From DASYTH01 sp035762905 (GTDB lineage: Bacteria > Actinomycetota > Actinomycetes > Mycobacteriales > Pseudonocardiaceae): a stretch of 64,000 nucleotides of DNA. Positions 9,398-17,674 of this stretch are shown here, piece by piece (position 1 is the first letter of the stretch; each line of letters starts with the position of its first letter). The notes below the pieces were generated by a model. It ran no database searches and was not told where the DNA came from. It saw only the letters and a program-made list of their open reading frames with translations. The stretch is taken from positions 68,800 through 132,799 of the forward strand of contig NZ_DASUCC010000094.1 in assembly GCF_035762905.1 (NCBI RefSeq), given 5' to 3'. Made by a program: the position numbers and the translations under genes.

Positions 9398-10720
9398 CTA
9401 CCGCTGCGCCTGGAAGCCGTGCACCGCCGCGCTCACCTGGCCGGCGGCGTCCACCACGGAGGTCCGCGTCGTCGCCGCGATGCCGGTCTGCTCGGCGATC
9501 ACCCGGGTGACGTCGCGTTGCATCCCGGCCACCGTGTCGAGCCGGGTGGACACCGTGGCCATCGCGCTGGCGATCGCCTCCGTGCCGGCGGTGACCTGGG
9601 CGATGGTCGCCTCGATCCGGTCGGTGGCCCGGCCGGTCTGCGCGGCAAGCTCCTTGACCTCCTCGGCAACCACCCCGAAGCCGCGCCCGGCCGCACCGGC
9701 CCTGGCCGCCTCGATGGTGGCGTTGAGGGCCAGCAGGTTCGTCTGGTGTGCCACGGACTTGATCATGGTGGAAATCGCGACGATCTCGTTCACCCCGGCC
9801 CGCAACGTCGCCATCACCTCGCCGGCGTGTGTGGCGTCCTGCATGGCGGTGGCGGTCTCCAGGGTGGCCGAGCCGACCACTTCCTTGGCCTGTTCCAGCG
9901 CGGCCTGGAAGGTCTCCATCGCCTCGCCCGCGTCGCCGGCCAGCCGGACCCCGGTGCCGGCAACGGTGTTGAGCACGTCTTCCAGTTGGCCGGACAGCTC
10001 CTCGCGCTGGGCGAGCTGCGCGGCGGCCTCGGTCGCCGCGGCCTCCTCGCGTTCCGTGGCCTCGGCCGCGGCCTGCTCCAGCGCCGCCCGGGACTGCGCC
10101 TGCGCCTGCTCACGGGCGGTGTCGGCCTCCCGCTGGCTGGTCACCGAGTAGCGCCAGTAAGCCACCTGGGCCGCGCACATGCCCAGCACGAACACCGCGT
10201 GCAGCAGCGCGTAGCCGAACGGGTTGGCCCGCGCCTCGGGGGAGGAGAACACCATGTCCGGCACCACGATGCCGAGCACAAGATGGTGCACCGCCACCAT
10301 CGCGATGGCCAGGGCGAAGGCCACCCAGTCCTGGTAGAGGCTGATCAGCGCCAGCACCACGAAGTAGTGGAAGTGCAGGTCGGTCATGCCGCCGCCGCCG
10401 TGCACGAGGGCGCTCGCGGCGAGCAGCAGCCCGGAGGAGACCAGGATCGCCCTGGTGCGCCGCGAGCCCATCCCGGACAGCACCGCGCAGAGCAGGGCGC
10501 CACCGATGAACAGCCACACCATCAGCACGTGCCCGGCCGGCGGCCCGGAGTGGCCGGCGTGCCCGGCGCCGCCGCCGAACCCGGCGTTGCCGGCATACAC
10601 CGCGACCCCGACGGTGAGCGGAATGTGCAGCCAGAGGATCACGCGCAGCACCCGGTGCCGGGCGGCGAACGCGGCGTCGGACAGCCGGACCTGCGGCACC
10701 AGACGGTCGAGGAAGTTCAT
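9398..10720 (-). CDS. Methyl-accepting chemotaxis-type receptor with multi-pass membrane sensor
   Basis: 440 aa. The first about 200 residues contain roughly six hydrophobic helices and are rich in His (GHAGHSGPPAGH, MTDLHFHYF, AVHHLVLG). This kind of N-terminal membrane sensor is also seen ahead of GGDEF or chemoreceptor domains. A charged coiled coil follows (about 205-245), then the MCP signalling domain with the conserved hairpin tip IKSVAHQTNLLALNATIEAA. There is no HAMP domain. CheA, CheW and flagellar genes are absent from the window, so the partner kinase, if any, is elsewhere. A His-rich membrane sensor could bind metal or a cofactor, which is inference only. Confidence 0.85.
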   Translation of the reverse strand: MNFLDRLVPQVRLSDAAFAARHRVLRVILWLHIPLTVGVAVYAGNAGFGGGAGHAGHSGPPAGHVLMVWLFIGGALLCAVLSGMGSRRTRAILVSSGLLLAASALVHGGGGMTDLHFHYFVVLALISLYQDWVAFALAIAMVAVHHLVLGIVVPDMVFSSPEARANPFGYALLHAVFVLGMCAAQVAYWRYSVTSQREADTAREQAQAQSRAALEQAAAEATEREEAAATEAAAQLAQREELSGQLEDVLNTVAGTGVRLAGDAGEAMETFQAALEQAKEVVGSATLETATAMQDATHAGEVMATLRAGVNEIVAISTMIKSVAHQTNLLALNATIEAARAGAAGRGFGVVAEEVKELAAQTGRATDRIEATIAQVTAGTEAIASAMATVSTRLDTVAGMQRDVTRVIAEQTGIAATTRTSVVDAAGQVSAAVHGFQAQR

Positions 10721-10805
10721 CGTCGGCCCCTTCGCTTATTCGATCTGGGCCGGAACATCGGCGGCCCGGGAGCCGGCCTGAGGGATTTCGTGACCCGGAA
10801 CACGG

Positions 10806-10840
10806 GAGTGCCCCCGACGCGCCGGGCGTCGGGGGCACTC
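10806..10840 (-). terminator. Strong hairpin terminator after the metalloprotease gene
   Basis: A perfect 15-bp inverted repeat (arms at 10806-10820 and 10826-10840, GAGTGCCCCCGACGC and its complement) encloses a 5-base loop. It begins 18 bases past the stop codon of the metalloprotease gene on the minus strand. No clear T run follows, which is usual in actinomycetes. Confidence 0.8.
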
Positions 10841-10857
10841 AGGTGCGGATGTGCGGG

Positions 10858-13062
10858 TCAGGAGGTGCCGGCGGCACCGCCGCCCGGCTGGACCACGCCG
10901 TTCACCGTGAGCGTGTACGGCGCGTACTGGTCCACCTGCTCGGTCGGCTCGTCGTAGGCGACCACGGCGATGACCCTCGGGAACAGGGCGAAGAGCAGCA
11001 ACTGGAGCCGGTTCAGCCGGATCGAGTCGCGGCCGTCGGCCTCCAGTTGCAGGGCGACCCCGTGCTGCTCGTCCAGCCCGATCAGGCGGACGTTCCAGTT
11101 GTCCACCTCGATCGGGCGGATCTCGGTCGGCGAGTCGAAGTTGTCCAGGCTGGCGCCGTCGCTGACCGGCGTCGCGCCGATCGTGACGTCGTCCACCAGC
11201 AGGCCGCCCTCGTTGATGCCGCCGTCGCTGACGTAGCGCAGCCCGAGCAGGATCGTCTGCCCGGCGTAGGCGGCCAGGCTGAACGTGTGCGGCTCGAAGC
11301 CCTCGGTGGTGCCGTTGAGGCCCGGTCCGAACGGCGCGGCGATGGTCTTGTCGCCCGCGACGGCGGTGTAGGTGGCGCCGCCGTCGGTGGACACCACCAC
11401 GTAGCCGTAGTCGAACCCGAACTCGGCGCCGTACTTGGCCAGGAAGCGCAGCGTCGGGTCGGCGGTCGGCACGGTCACCGAGGTCACCGCGGTGGCGTTG
11501 AGGTTGTTTTCGTTGCCCGACCACAGCACCGGGTTGTTCGGCCGGTCCGGGTCATCGGGCACGACCGTCCAGGCCAGCGGCTTCGGCGGCAGCGTGCGCG
11601 AGCCCTGGAAGGACAGCGAGCGCAGGTCCCGGCCGTTCAGCACGGTTCCGTTGGCGGCCTGCAGCGGCACGAAGTCCGCGCCGTTCGGGCCGGCCCCCGG
11701 GGTGTTGTTGATCTTCGGGTTGGCCTGGTTGATCGTGGAGCGCAGGCTCGGGGTGGTCACCCTTGCCTTCGGCACGCCGAGCACGATGCCGGGCCGGGCG
11801 TCGCCGATCGGCTTGTCCAGCAGCACCATGGACTGGAAGTCGTGCAGGACCTTGTACATGTCCGCAACGCCCTCGGCCTCCAGCGCCGCGTCCAGGCTGG
11901 CCAGCCCCTGCAACTCGCCGTCCTGGTGCAGCCGGGACATGAAGTCGGCGCCGTACCGGTCGAACAGGAACAGCATCAGCGAGTAGGCGTGGCCGTAGTC
12001 GGCCAGCACCTCGTTCGGGGTGCCCTCGCCCCACATGTTGAGCGAGTTCTGCGGTCCGCCGCAGTCCCTCGGGTTGGTGTTGAACGGGGTCTGCACGATG
12101 CCGAAGCCCTGGAAGCAGTACAGGTGGCTGTCCGTGCCCCGCTCGAACACGGTGGCCCGGCCGTCCACGTAGCCGGTCAGGGTCTGGGCGAAGTCGGACA
12201 GCCCCTCGTTGATCCAGTTCCCCTCGAACGGATCGGTGTAGTACATCAGCAGGTGCTGCCACTCGTGCGCGAAGGTGCCCTCGTACAGGCGCGGCCGGGC
12301 CGGCCGGCTGGTGCACAGGTCGGCGGTCGGCTCGTTGGCCGGGTCGGCCCCGGTGCGGTGCGCCCAGTCGAACGCGTCGATCGTCATCACGTTGCGGTCG
12401 AACAGCTCGTTGAACTGTGCCGAGAAGAACCCGGCGATGTAGGTCGGCGCCGCCGGGAAGGTGTAGAAGTTGTCGTCCCGGACGTTGTCGATCAAGGCGA
12501 CGGTCTTGTTGCCGTCCCCGGTGTAGACGCCGCCGTTTCCGTTGGCGTCCGGTGGCAGCAACGAATTGGTGCCGTCCCGGTCCGGCGGACGGCTGAACGT
12601 GGTGGTCTCCTTGGGGTACATGTTGCCGTCGAACTCGGTGACCAGGTCGGCCACCTGGGCGTCGGTGACCGTGGTCGAGTTCGGGATCTGGGTCCGGCAG
12701 TCACCGGCCGGGAAGGCGGTGTCGTTGGCCACCCAGACCTCGATGTTGGTGCCCACTCCGCGCAGTGTGTAGTCCTTGCGGTACAGCCGACCCAGCTGGT
12801 CGTCGAGGCCGAGCCACTGCCGGACCGTGCCGACCGGCGGGGTGGTCGCCGCGAACCGCGCCTCGCGGCTGTCCGGCGAATACCGGGTCGGGGTGGCGAC
12901 CTGCTGGCCGTCGAGGGTGAAGTCCTTGCGGGTCAGCTCCCGGACGTCGCTCTTCGGCGTCGCCGCGGCGGGTCCGGCGCCGGCCGGAGCCGCGGGAAGC
13001 ACTTGGACAATGGGAAGTAGGAGGAAGGTGGCGGCAGCGCCGATTAACCGGCTGCGACGCAT
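10858..13062 (-). CDS. Secreted zinc metalloprotease with HExxH motif (immune inhibitor A-like)
   Basis: 734 aa. A classical signal peptide (RRSRLIGAAATFLLLPIVQ... ending near APAGAG) indicates export. The zinc motif HEWQH is at about residues 266-270, with a downstream Glu in NEGLSD (about residue 286) as the probable third ligand, typical of gluzincin-type peptidases. The region after about residue 480 looks like beta-sandwich modules (SFQGSRTLPPKPLAW; VVVSTDGGATYTAV; LLVDDVTIG), as in M6-type secreted proteases. The ATG at 13062 has AAGGGAT upstream. The gene is followed by a strong terminator and seems monocistronic. The substrate is unknown. Confidence 0.82.
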   Translation of the reverse strand: MRRSRLIGAAATFLLLPIVQVLPAAPAGAGPAAATPKSDVRELTRKDFTLDGQQVATPTRYSPDSREARFAATTPPVGTVRQWLGLDDQLGRLYRKDYTLRGVGTNIEVWVANDTAFPAGDCRTQIPNSTTVTDAQVADLVTEFDGNMYPKETTTFSRPPDRDGTNSLLPPDANGNGGVYTGDGNKTVALIDNVRDDNFYTFPAAPTYIAGFFSAQFNELFDRNVMTIDAFDWAHRTGADPANEPTADLCTSRPARPRLYEGTFAHEWQHLLMYYTDPFEGNWINEGLSDFAQTLTGYVDGRATVFERGTDSHLYCFQGFGIVQTPFNTNPRDCGGPQNSLNMWGEGTPNEVLADYGHAYSLMLFLFDRYGADFMSRLHQDGELQGLASLDAALEAEGVADMYKVLHDFQSMVLLDKPIGDARPGIVLGVPKARVTTPSLRSTINQANPKINNTPGAGPNGADFVPLQAANGTVLNGRDLRSLSFQGSRTLPPKPLAWTVVPDDPDRPNNPVLWSGNENNLNATAVTSVTVPTADPTLRFLAKYGAEFGFDYGYVVVSTDGGATYTAVAGDKTIAAPFGPGLNGTTEGFEPHTFSLAAYAGQTILLGLRYVSDGGINEGGLLVDDVTIGATPVSDGASLDNFDSPTEIRPIEVDNWNVRLIGLDEQHGVALQLEADGRDSIRLNRLQLLLFALFPRVIAVVAYDEPTEQVDQYAPYTLTVNGVVQPGGGAAGTS

Positions 13063-13179
13063 GGTGATCCCTTTCGGAGTCCGTGGTGGCGAGGTGACCG
13101 TAAACCACAAAATGGCGCCTGGCTATCGCGACCTGACCGACCGTTATTAACAGGGAACCGGGCGGTGCAACGCCACGGC

Positions 13180-13656
13180 TCAGGTGAGCCGGACCCGGCC
13201 AGGGCGGCTGATCGCGTGCTCGATGCGCAGCAACATGCTGGGGTGGATCGGCAGCCGTGGGACCTCGGTGACGTCGATCCAGCCGACGTCGATCATCTCG
13301 TCGTGGTCCGGGCGCGGCACCCCGGACACCGGGATCGCGTGCAGGCACAGGGCGAACTGCTGGCGCACCTCGCCGCTGGGATAGACCATCACGTGCGCCG
13401 GGTCGGTGTAGACGCCGGACAGGCCGGTCACCGAGATCATCACCCCGGTCTCCTCGGCCACCTCGCGGATCACCGCGGCCACCGCCGACTCGCCCGGTTC
13501 CACGTTGCCGCCCGGCAGCTCCCAGTTGAACGTGTCCGCGCGCTGGGCGAGCAGGATTCGCGCGCTCTGGTCGCGAACGGCGGCGAACGCGGTCGGTCGC
13601 ACCGAGTTCGCCCGGGGGGCCGTGGGATCGTGGTAGTACTCGGCCTCGCGAGGCAC
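13180..13656 (-). CDS. Nudix hydrolase
   Basis: 158 aa with a complete Nudix box, Gly-x5-Glu-x7-Arg-Glu-Val-x-Glu-Glu-x-Gly-Val, at about residues 50-72 (starting GNVEPGE and ending REVAEETGV). The protein should hydrolyse a nucleoside diphosphate linked to another group in the cytoplasm with Mg2+. The substrate cannot be read from sequence. The C-terminal part (DVGWIDVTEVPRLPIHPSM) matches the ADP-ribose/dGTP-type fold. It stands alone between the secreted protease and the DUF6292-STAS gene. Confidence 0.9.
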   Translation of the reverse strand: MPREAEYYHDPTAPRANSVRPTAFAAVRDQSARILLAQRADTFNWELPGGNVEPGESAVAAVIREVAEETGVMISVTGLSGVYTDPAHVMVYPSGEVRQQFALCLHAIPVSGVPRPDHDEMIDVGWIDVTEVPRLPIHPSMLLRIEHAISRPGRVRLT

Positions 13657-13846
13657 GAAACCAGCCTGCCGGGTGCGCTACCGCGACGCAGTGCACAGCG
13701 GGTGGCAAATGCGTGAAGTTCGCCCGATCGTGGAGCTGCCGCCACCGCGGCAACGGGTAACGTCCGTCCCACGTTCTAGGATCGGTGAGGCGTCAAGTAG
13801 TTCGGTGTTCCGCATATCCGGACGTGTGGAAGGGATTTGAGGCGGA

Positions 13847-14665
13847 ATGGACATCGAGTTCGATGCCATACCCGCGCGCGGCCTGCACCGGTATGTCCGG
13901 CTTGTCGCAGATGCGCTCGGTCTGGGCGGTGAGGGGTGGTACGTCCAGTTGGAACCGGCGAGCACCACGGTCTATCTGCCGTTGCAGGCCCGGCTGGACC
14001 GCTTTCCCGACCGGGATGTCGCGCTGCTGTGGGACGAGGAGAACGGCTGGTCGGTCGCGGTCGAGTCGCACAGCAGCGAGGACCTGATCGTGCTCGGCTA
14101 TCTCGGCCTCGATGTGCTGCCCGGGCCGCGGGTGGTGGCGCAGTTCGCCACCGGCGTCATGGCGGGCTGGGACTGCGGCCGGCCGAAACCGCCCCGGCTG
14201 CGCAGCGCCGGCGCGGAGGACAGCCTGCGCCGCCGGTTGTCCGGCTACGCCGCGTCGGTGCACGGCGACCGTTCGGTTCCGATCCAGCTCGGCAAGGAGT
14301 TGCTGAGCATCCGGGTCGAGTACCCGCGCGCGGACGTCACCGTGCTGCGGCTGTCCGGTGAGATCGACATGATGACCGTGCCGCAGCTGGACGAGTGGAT
14401 CGCGCTGGTGCTGCGGGCGTTGCCGGAGATCCTGGTCGTCGACCTGACCGAGGTGCGGTTTCTCGGTTCCGCCGGGCTTTCCGCGCTGATCCGGGCCGAC
14501 CAGCTGGCCGGCGAGCAGACCGAGCTGCGCGTGGTGGCCGGCGATCCGTCGGTGCGCCGGCCGATGGAGATGACCGGCCTGGCCGCGGCGATCACGGTGT
14601 TCCCGTCGGTGTCCGCCGCGCTGGTCGCCAGGGGCGACGAGCGGACCGCCACGGCTGCCGGGTAG
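13847..14665 (+). CDS. DUF6292 domain fused to STAS domain (anti-sigma factor antagonist-like)
   Basis: 272 aa. Residues about 8-100 match the DUF6292 family known mostly from Pseudonocardiaceae (GLHRYVRLVADALGL; FPDRDVALLWDEENGWSVAVE; SEDLIVLGYLGLDVLPGPRVV). Residues about 150-255 form a STAS domain (VTVLRLSGEIDMMTVPQLDEW) with the segment EVRFLGSAGLSALI. The Ser there aligns with the phosphorylation site of SpoIIAA/RsbV-type antagonists. The fusion suggests that an unknown DUF6292 input is coupled to partner switching. No cognate kinase is adjacent; the nearest partner-switching genes are at 52-58 kb. The ATG at 13847 lies in a context lacking a strong Shine-Dalgarno. Confidence 0.85.
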   Translation: MDIEFDAIPARGLHRYVRLVADALGLGGEGWYVQLEPASTTVYLPLQARLDRFPDRDVALLWDEENGWSVAVESHSSEDLIVLGYLGLDVLPGPRVVAQFATGVMAGWDCGRPKPPRLRSAGAEDSLRRRLSGYAASVHGDRSVPIQLGKELLSIRVEYPRADVTVLRLSGEIDMMTVPQLDEWIALVLRALPEILVVDLTEVRFLGSAGLSALIRADQLAGEQTELRVVAGDPSVRRPMEMTGLAAAITVFPSVSAALVARGDERTATAAG

Positions 14666-14672
14666 ATCGGCG

Positions 14673-15107
14673 CTACGCGGCCGAGCGGGTCGGGGCGCGA
14701 CGCAACGCCACGCCGACGCCGACCATGGCCACCCCGAGGATCAGGTGCAGCCAGTTGTCGGCGGTGTTCACCGGCACGAAGTTGGCGCCGCTGTCCAGGT
14801 TCACGACCAGGCCGTACACCCACACCAGCAGGTACACCACGCCGCCGCCGATCAGGAACGAGGTCGAGCCGGACGCGGTGCGGGCCAGCGCCAGACCCAC
14901 GATGCCGAACAGCAGGTGCACGATGTTGTGCAGCACCGACACGTGGAAGATGCCCAGCAGCATGGCGGTCGACTCGGGCCCGGCGAAGGTCATCCCGTCA
15001 TAGTCGGTGGTGACCCCCGGAATGAAACCGAGTATGCCGACCAGCAGAAAAACCGCGGCGACGACGGTGGCCACCTGCCGGGCCGGGCTCGCGGACATGT
15101 TCGCCAT
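14673..15107 (-). CDS. DUF4383 domain membrane protein
   Basis: 144 aa with four hydrophobic helices, about residues 12-30, 48-75, 85-105 and 118-137. Sequence features such as LLVGILGFIPGVT, LLGIFHVSVLHNIVHLLFGIVGLALA and NWLHLILGVAMV are typical of DUF4383, an actinobacterial integral membrane family of unknown function. AAGGGAG precedes the ATG at 15107. It converges on the DUF6292-STAS gene with only 7 bases between stops. Confidence 0.88.
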   Translation of the reverse strand: MANMSASPARQVATVVAAVFLLVGILGFIPGVTTDYDGMTFAGPESTAMLLGIFHVSVLHNIVHLLFGIVGLALARTASGSTSFLIGGGVVYLLVWVYGLVVNLDSGANFVPVNTADNWLHLILGVAMVGVGVALRRAPTRSAA

Positions 15108-15264
15108 GACAAACTCCCTTCACTCGAACCGAAATCGACGCGAAACCTCGCCATTTTAGTGCCGGTGCCGGCCGCCGACCCGCCCCGAAAGCGGTCACGT
15201 CGAAATCCTGATCGGGCGGCGCCGCTGTGGACCCGGGGCGGGTGCGGCCCATATCGTCGAGCGC

Positions 15265-16773
15265 ATGGGCAACGAGCATGTCGACGTGCTGATCGTGGGG
15301 GCCGGACTGTCCGGAATCGGCGCGGCCTGCCAGCTGCGGGCCAAGCGGCCCGGCACCAGCTTCGCCATCCTCGAGGCGCGCGGTGCGATCGGCGGTACCT
15401 GGGACCTGTTCCGCTATCCCGGCGTCCGCTCGGACTCGGACATGTTCACCATGGGCTACCGGTTCAAGCCGTGGAGCGGCGCGACGCTGGCCGACGGCGA
15501 CTCGATCCGCGCCTACGTCCGGCAGACCGCGCGGGAGCGGGGGGTGGACACCGAGATCCGGTTCCACCACCGGGTGCTGCGGGCCGAGTGGTCCGCCGGG
15601 CGGGCGCGCTGGACGGTGCACGCGCGGCGCACGGACACCGGCGCGGACGTGGAGATCACCTGCGGCTTCCTGTACGTGTGCGCCGGCTACTACCGCTACG
15701 ACGAGGGCTACACCCCGCAGCTGCCCGGGATCGGGAACTTCGCCGGGCCGGTGGTGCATCCGCAGCACTGGCCGGAGGATCTGGACTACGCGGGCAAGCG
15801 GGTGGTGGTGATCGGCAGCGGCGCCACCGCGGTCACGCTGGTGCCGGCGATGGCCGCCGACGCCGCGCACGTGACGATGCTGCAGCGGTCGCCGACCTAC
15901 GTCGTGCCGCTGCCCGCGCGCGACCCGGTGGTGCGGTGGTTGCGCCGGCTGCCGGAGCGGCTGCGCTACGGCTTGGTGCGCTGGAAGAACGTGCTGTTCA
16001 TGATGGCCTCGTTCAAGCTGAGCCGGCGCCGGCCGGACCTGGTGAAATCGTTGCTGCGCAAGGGAGTCGTTCGGCAGCTGCCGGCCGGCTACGACGTGGA
16101 CACGCACTTCGCCCCGCGCTACCAGCCGTGGGACCAGCGGATGTGCGTGGTGCCGGACGGCGACCTGTTCGCGGCGATCCGGACCGGCCGCGCGTCGGTG
16201 GTCACCGACACCATCGACACCGTGACCGAGACGGGAATCCGGCTCACCTCGGGCACCGAACTGGACGCGGACGTCATCGTCACGGCCACCGGGCTGAACC
16301 TGCTGGCCCTCGGCGGCATGACCGTCGCGGTCGACGGCCGCGACCTGGTGTTGCCGGAACTGGTGACCTACAAGGGAATGATGCTCTCCGGCGTGCCCAA
16401 CTTCGCGATGACCATCGGGTACACCAACGCGTCCTGGACGCTCAAGGCCGACCTGGTCGCGCAGTACGTCTGCCGGCTGCTCGACCACATGGACCGGCAC
16501 GGCTACCAGGTCGCGGTCCCGGAACTGCCGCCCGGCGCGGCGAACTGGCCGGCCCGGCCGCTGATCGACCTCACCTCGGGTTACGTGCTGCGCAGCCCGG
16601 ACGTGCTGCCGAGGCAGGGTCCGGCCACGCCGTGGCGGCTCTACCAGAACTACCTGCGGGACGTGCTGATGCTGCGGCACGGATCGCTGACCCGCGACGG
16701 GATGCGGTTCGAAAGGGTCAGGCCCCGTCCGGCTGGACCGGCCCGTCCTGCGGCGCACCGGGTGGCGGGCTGA
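15265..16773 (+). CDS. Flavin-containing Baeyer-Villiger-type monooxygenase (EthA-like)
   Basis: 502 aa. It has the FAD-binding GAGLSGIG at about residues 11-18, GGTWDLF further on, a second Rossmann motif for NADPH (VVVIGSGATAV), and the exact type I Baeyer-Villiger fingerprint Phe-x-Gly-x3-His-x3-Trp-Pro as FAGPVVHPQHWP. Such enzymes insert oxygen next to a carbonyl, making esters from ketones, or oxidise sulfur compounds, as EthA does. The gene is convergent with an SDR that overlaps its 3' end by 56 bases. A carboxylesterase and a TetR regulator follow, suggesting a catabolic set. The substrate is unknown. Confidence 0.9.
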   Translation: MGNEHVDVLIVGAGLSGIGAACQLRAKRPGTSFAILEARGAIGGTWDLFRYPGVRSDSDMFTMGYRFKPWSGATLADGDSIRAYVRQTARERGVDTEIRFHHRVLRAEWSAGRARWTVHARRTDTGADVEITCGFLYVCAGYYRYDEGYTPQLPGIGNFAGPVVHPQHWPEDLDYAGKRVVVIGSGATAVTLVPAMAADAAHVTMLQRSPTYVVPLPARDPVVRWLRRLPERLRYGLVRWKNVLFMMASFKLSRRRPDLVKSLLRKGVVRQLPAGYDVDTHFAPRYQPWDQRMCVVPDGDLFAAIRTGRASVVTDTIDTVTETGIRLTSGTELDADVIVTATGLNLLALGGMTVAVDGRDLVLPELVTYKGMMLSGVPNFAMTIGYTNASWTLKADLVAQYVCRLLDHMDRHGYQVAVPELPPGAANWPARPLIDLTSGYVLRSPDVLPRQGPATPWRLYQNYLRDVLMLRHGSLTRDGMRFERVRPRPAGPARPAAHRVAG

Positions 16774-17473
16774 GCCCGCCGGCGCCGACCGGGAACACCA
16801 CGCCGGTGATCCACCGCGCCTCGTCGCTGAGCAGGAAGCGCACGGCGTGCCCGGTGTCCCAGCCGCCGCGCTCGCCGGCCGGGGCCACGCAGTTGACCCG
16901 GACGCCGGACCGGCCGTGCTGCCTGGCCATGGCCTGGGTCAGGCCGATCACGGCCGCCTTCGCGGTGGGGTGGAGCAGGCTGGGTGGCCCGCCGGGCGGC
17001 CCGGCGCCGGACGAGACGTTGACGATCGAGCCGCCGCCCGCCGCGATCATGTGCGGCAGGCAGTACTTGCTCAGCAGCATCATGGACTTCACGTTGACCC
17101 GCATACCGAGGTCCCACTCGTCCGGGTCGACGTCGACGGCGGTGCCCGGCGGGCTGCTGATCCCGACGTTGTTAACCAAACCGTAGACGCTGCCGAACTG
17201 GGCGACGACCTCCTTCACCGCGGCCTCGCAGCAGTCCGGTTCGGACACGTCCGCCTCGAGCACGATCGAGGTCCCGCCGCCGCCTGCGACCATCCGCGCG
17301 GTGCTCTGCGCCCGGTCCCGGTCGCGGTCCAGCAAGGCGACCCGGGCGCCGGCGCTGGCCAGGAGAATCGCCGCGGCGCGTCCGTTGCCGATCCGCTCGT
17401 CCCGGGAGCCGGCCCCGGAGACCACGACGACCCGGCCGTCGAAGCGGGCAGACCGGGGTGGCGACCCGGGCAT
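16718..17473 (-). CDS. SDR family protein with His in place of the catalytic Tyr
   Basis: 251 aa from the ATG at 17473, which has GGAGGAG 5-6 bases upstream; ATGs at 17491 and 17575 are less well supported. The cofactor loop is SGAGSRDERIGNG, longer than the classical motif, and LVNNVG and NVSSG are present. The active-site segment reads SLLHPTAKAAV: the Lys is kept but the Tyr position is His (CAC codon at 16970-16972). It may have altered activity or be a non-classical SDR. It overlaps the monooxygenase gene tail to tail and could supply or use the monooxygenase's ketone substrate. Confidence 0.82.
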   Translation of the reverse strand: MPGSPPRSARFDGRVVVVSGAGSRDERIGNGRAAAILLASAGARVALLDRDRDRAQSTARMVAGGGGTSIVLEADVSEPDCCEAAVKEVVAQFGSVYGLVNNVGISSPPGTAVDVDPDEWDLGMRVNVKSMMLLSKYCLPHMIAAGGGSIVNVSSGAGPPGGPPSLLHPTAKAAVIGLTQAMARQHGRSGVRVNCVAPAGERGGWDTGHAVRFLLSDEARWITGVVFPVGAGGLSPPPGAPQDGPVQPDGA

Positions 17474-17674
17474 CGGAAGCTCCTCCGCCATCCGGTGAGG
17501 GATCAGACGACCCGCGCCGTTGAACAGAACGTCGTTCACCATCCACACCATGATCAAAGCTAAGGATACTCCCATTATTGGGAAACATCACCGAATGTCA
17601 TTCGGTTCACACTTCTCACGACGGCGCCGGGCTGCCAGAGTGGTGGGGCACCTGCTCGGCGGAAGGAGCCACGG

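Noticed and set aside
10843..13020. A long open frame on the plus strand opposite the metalloprotease gene
   Set aside because: It is antisense to a gene with a signal peptide and zinc motif, its translation is Gly/Val/Arg-rich without domains, and such frames are expected in very GC-rich DNA.
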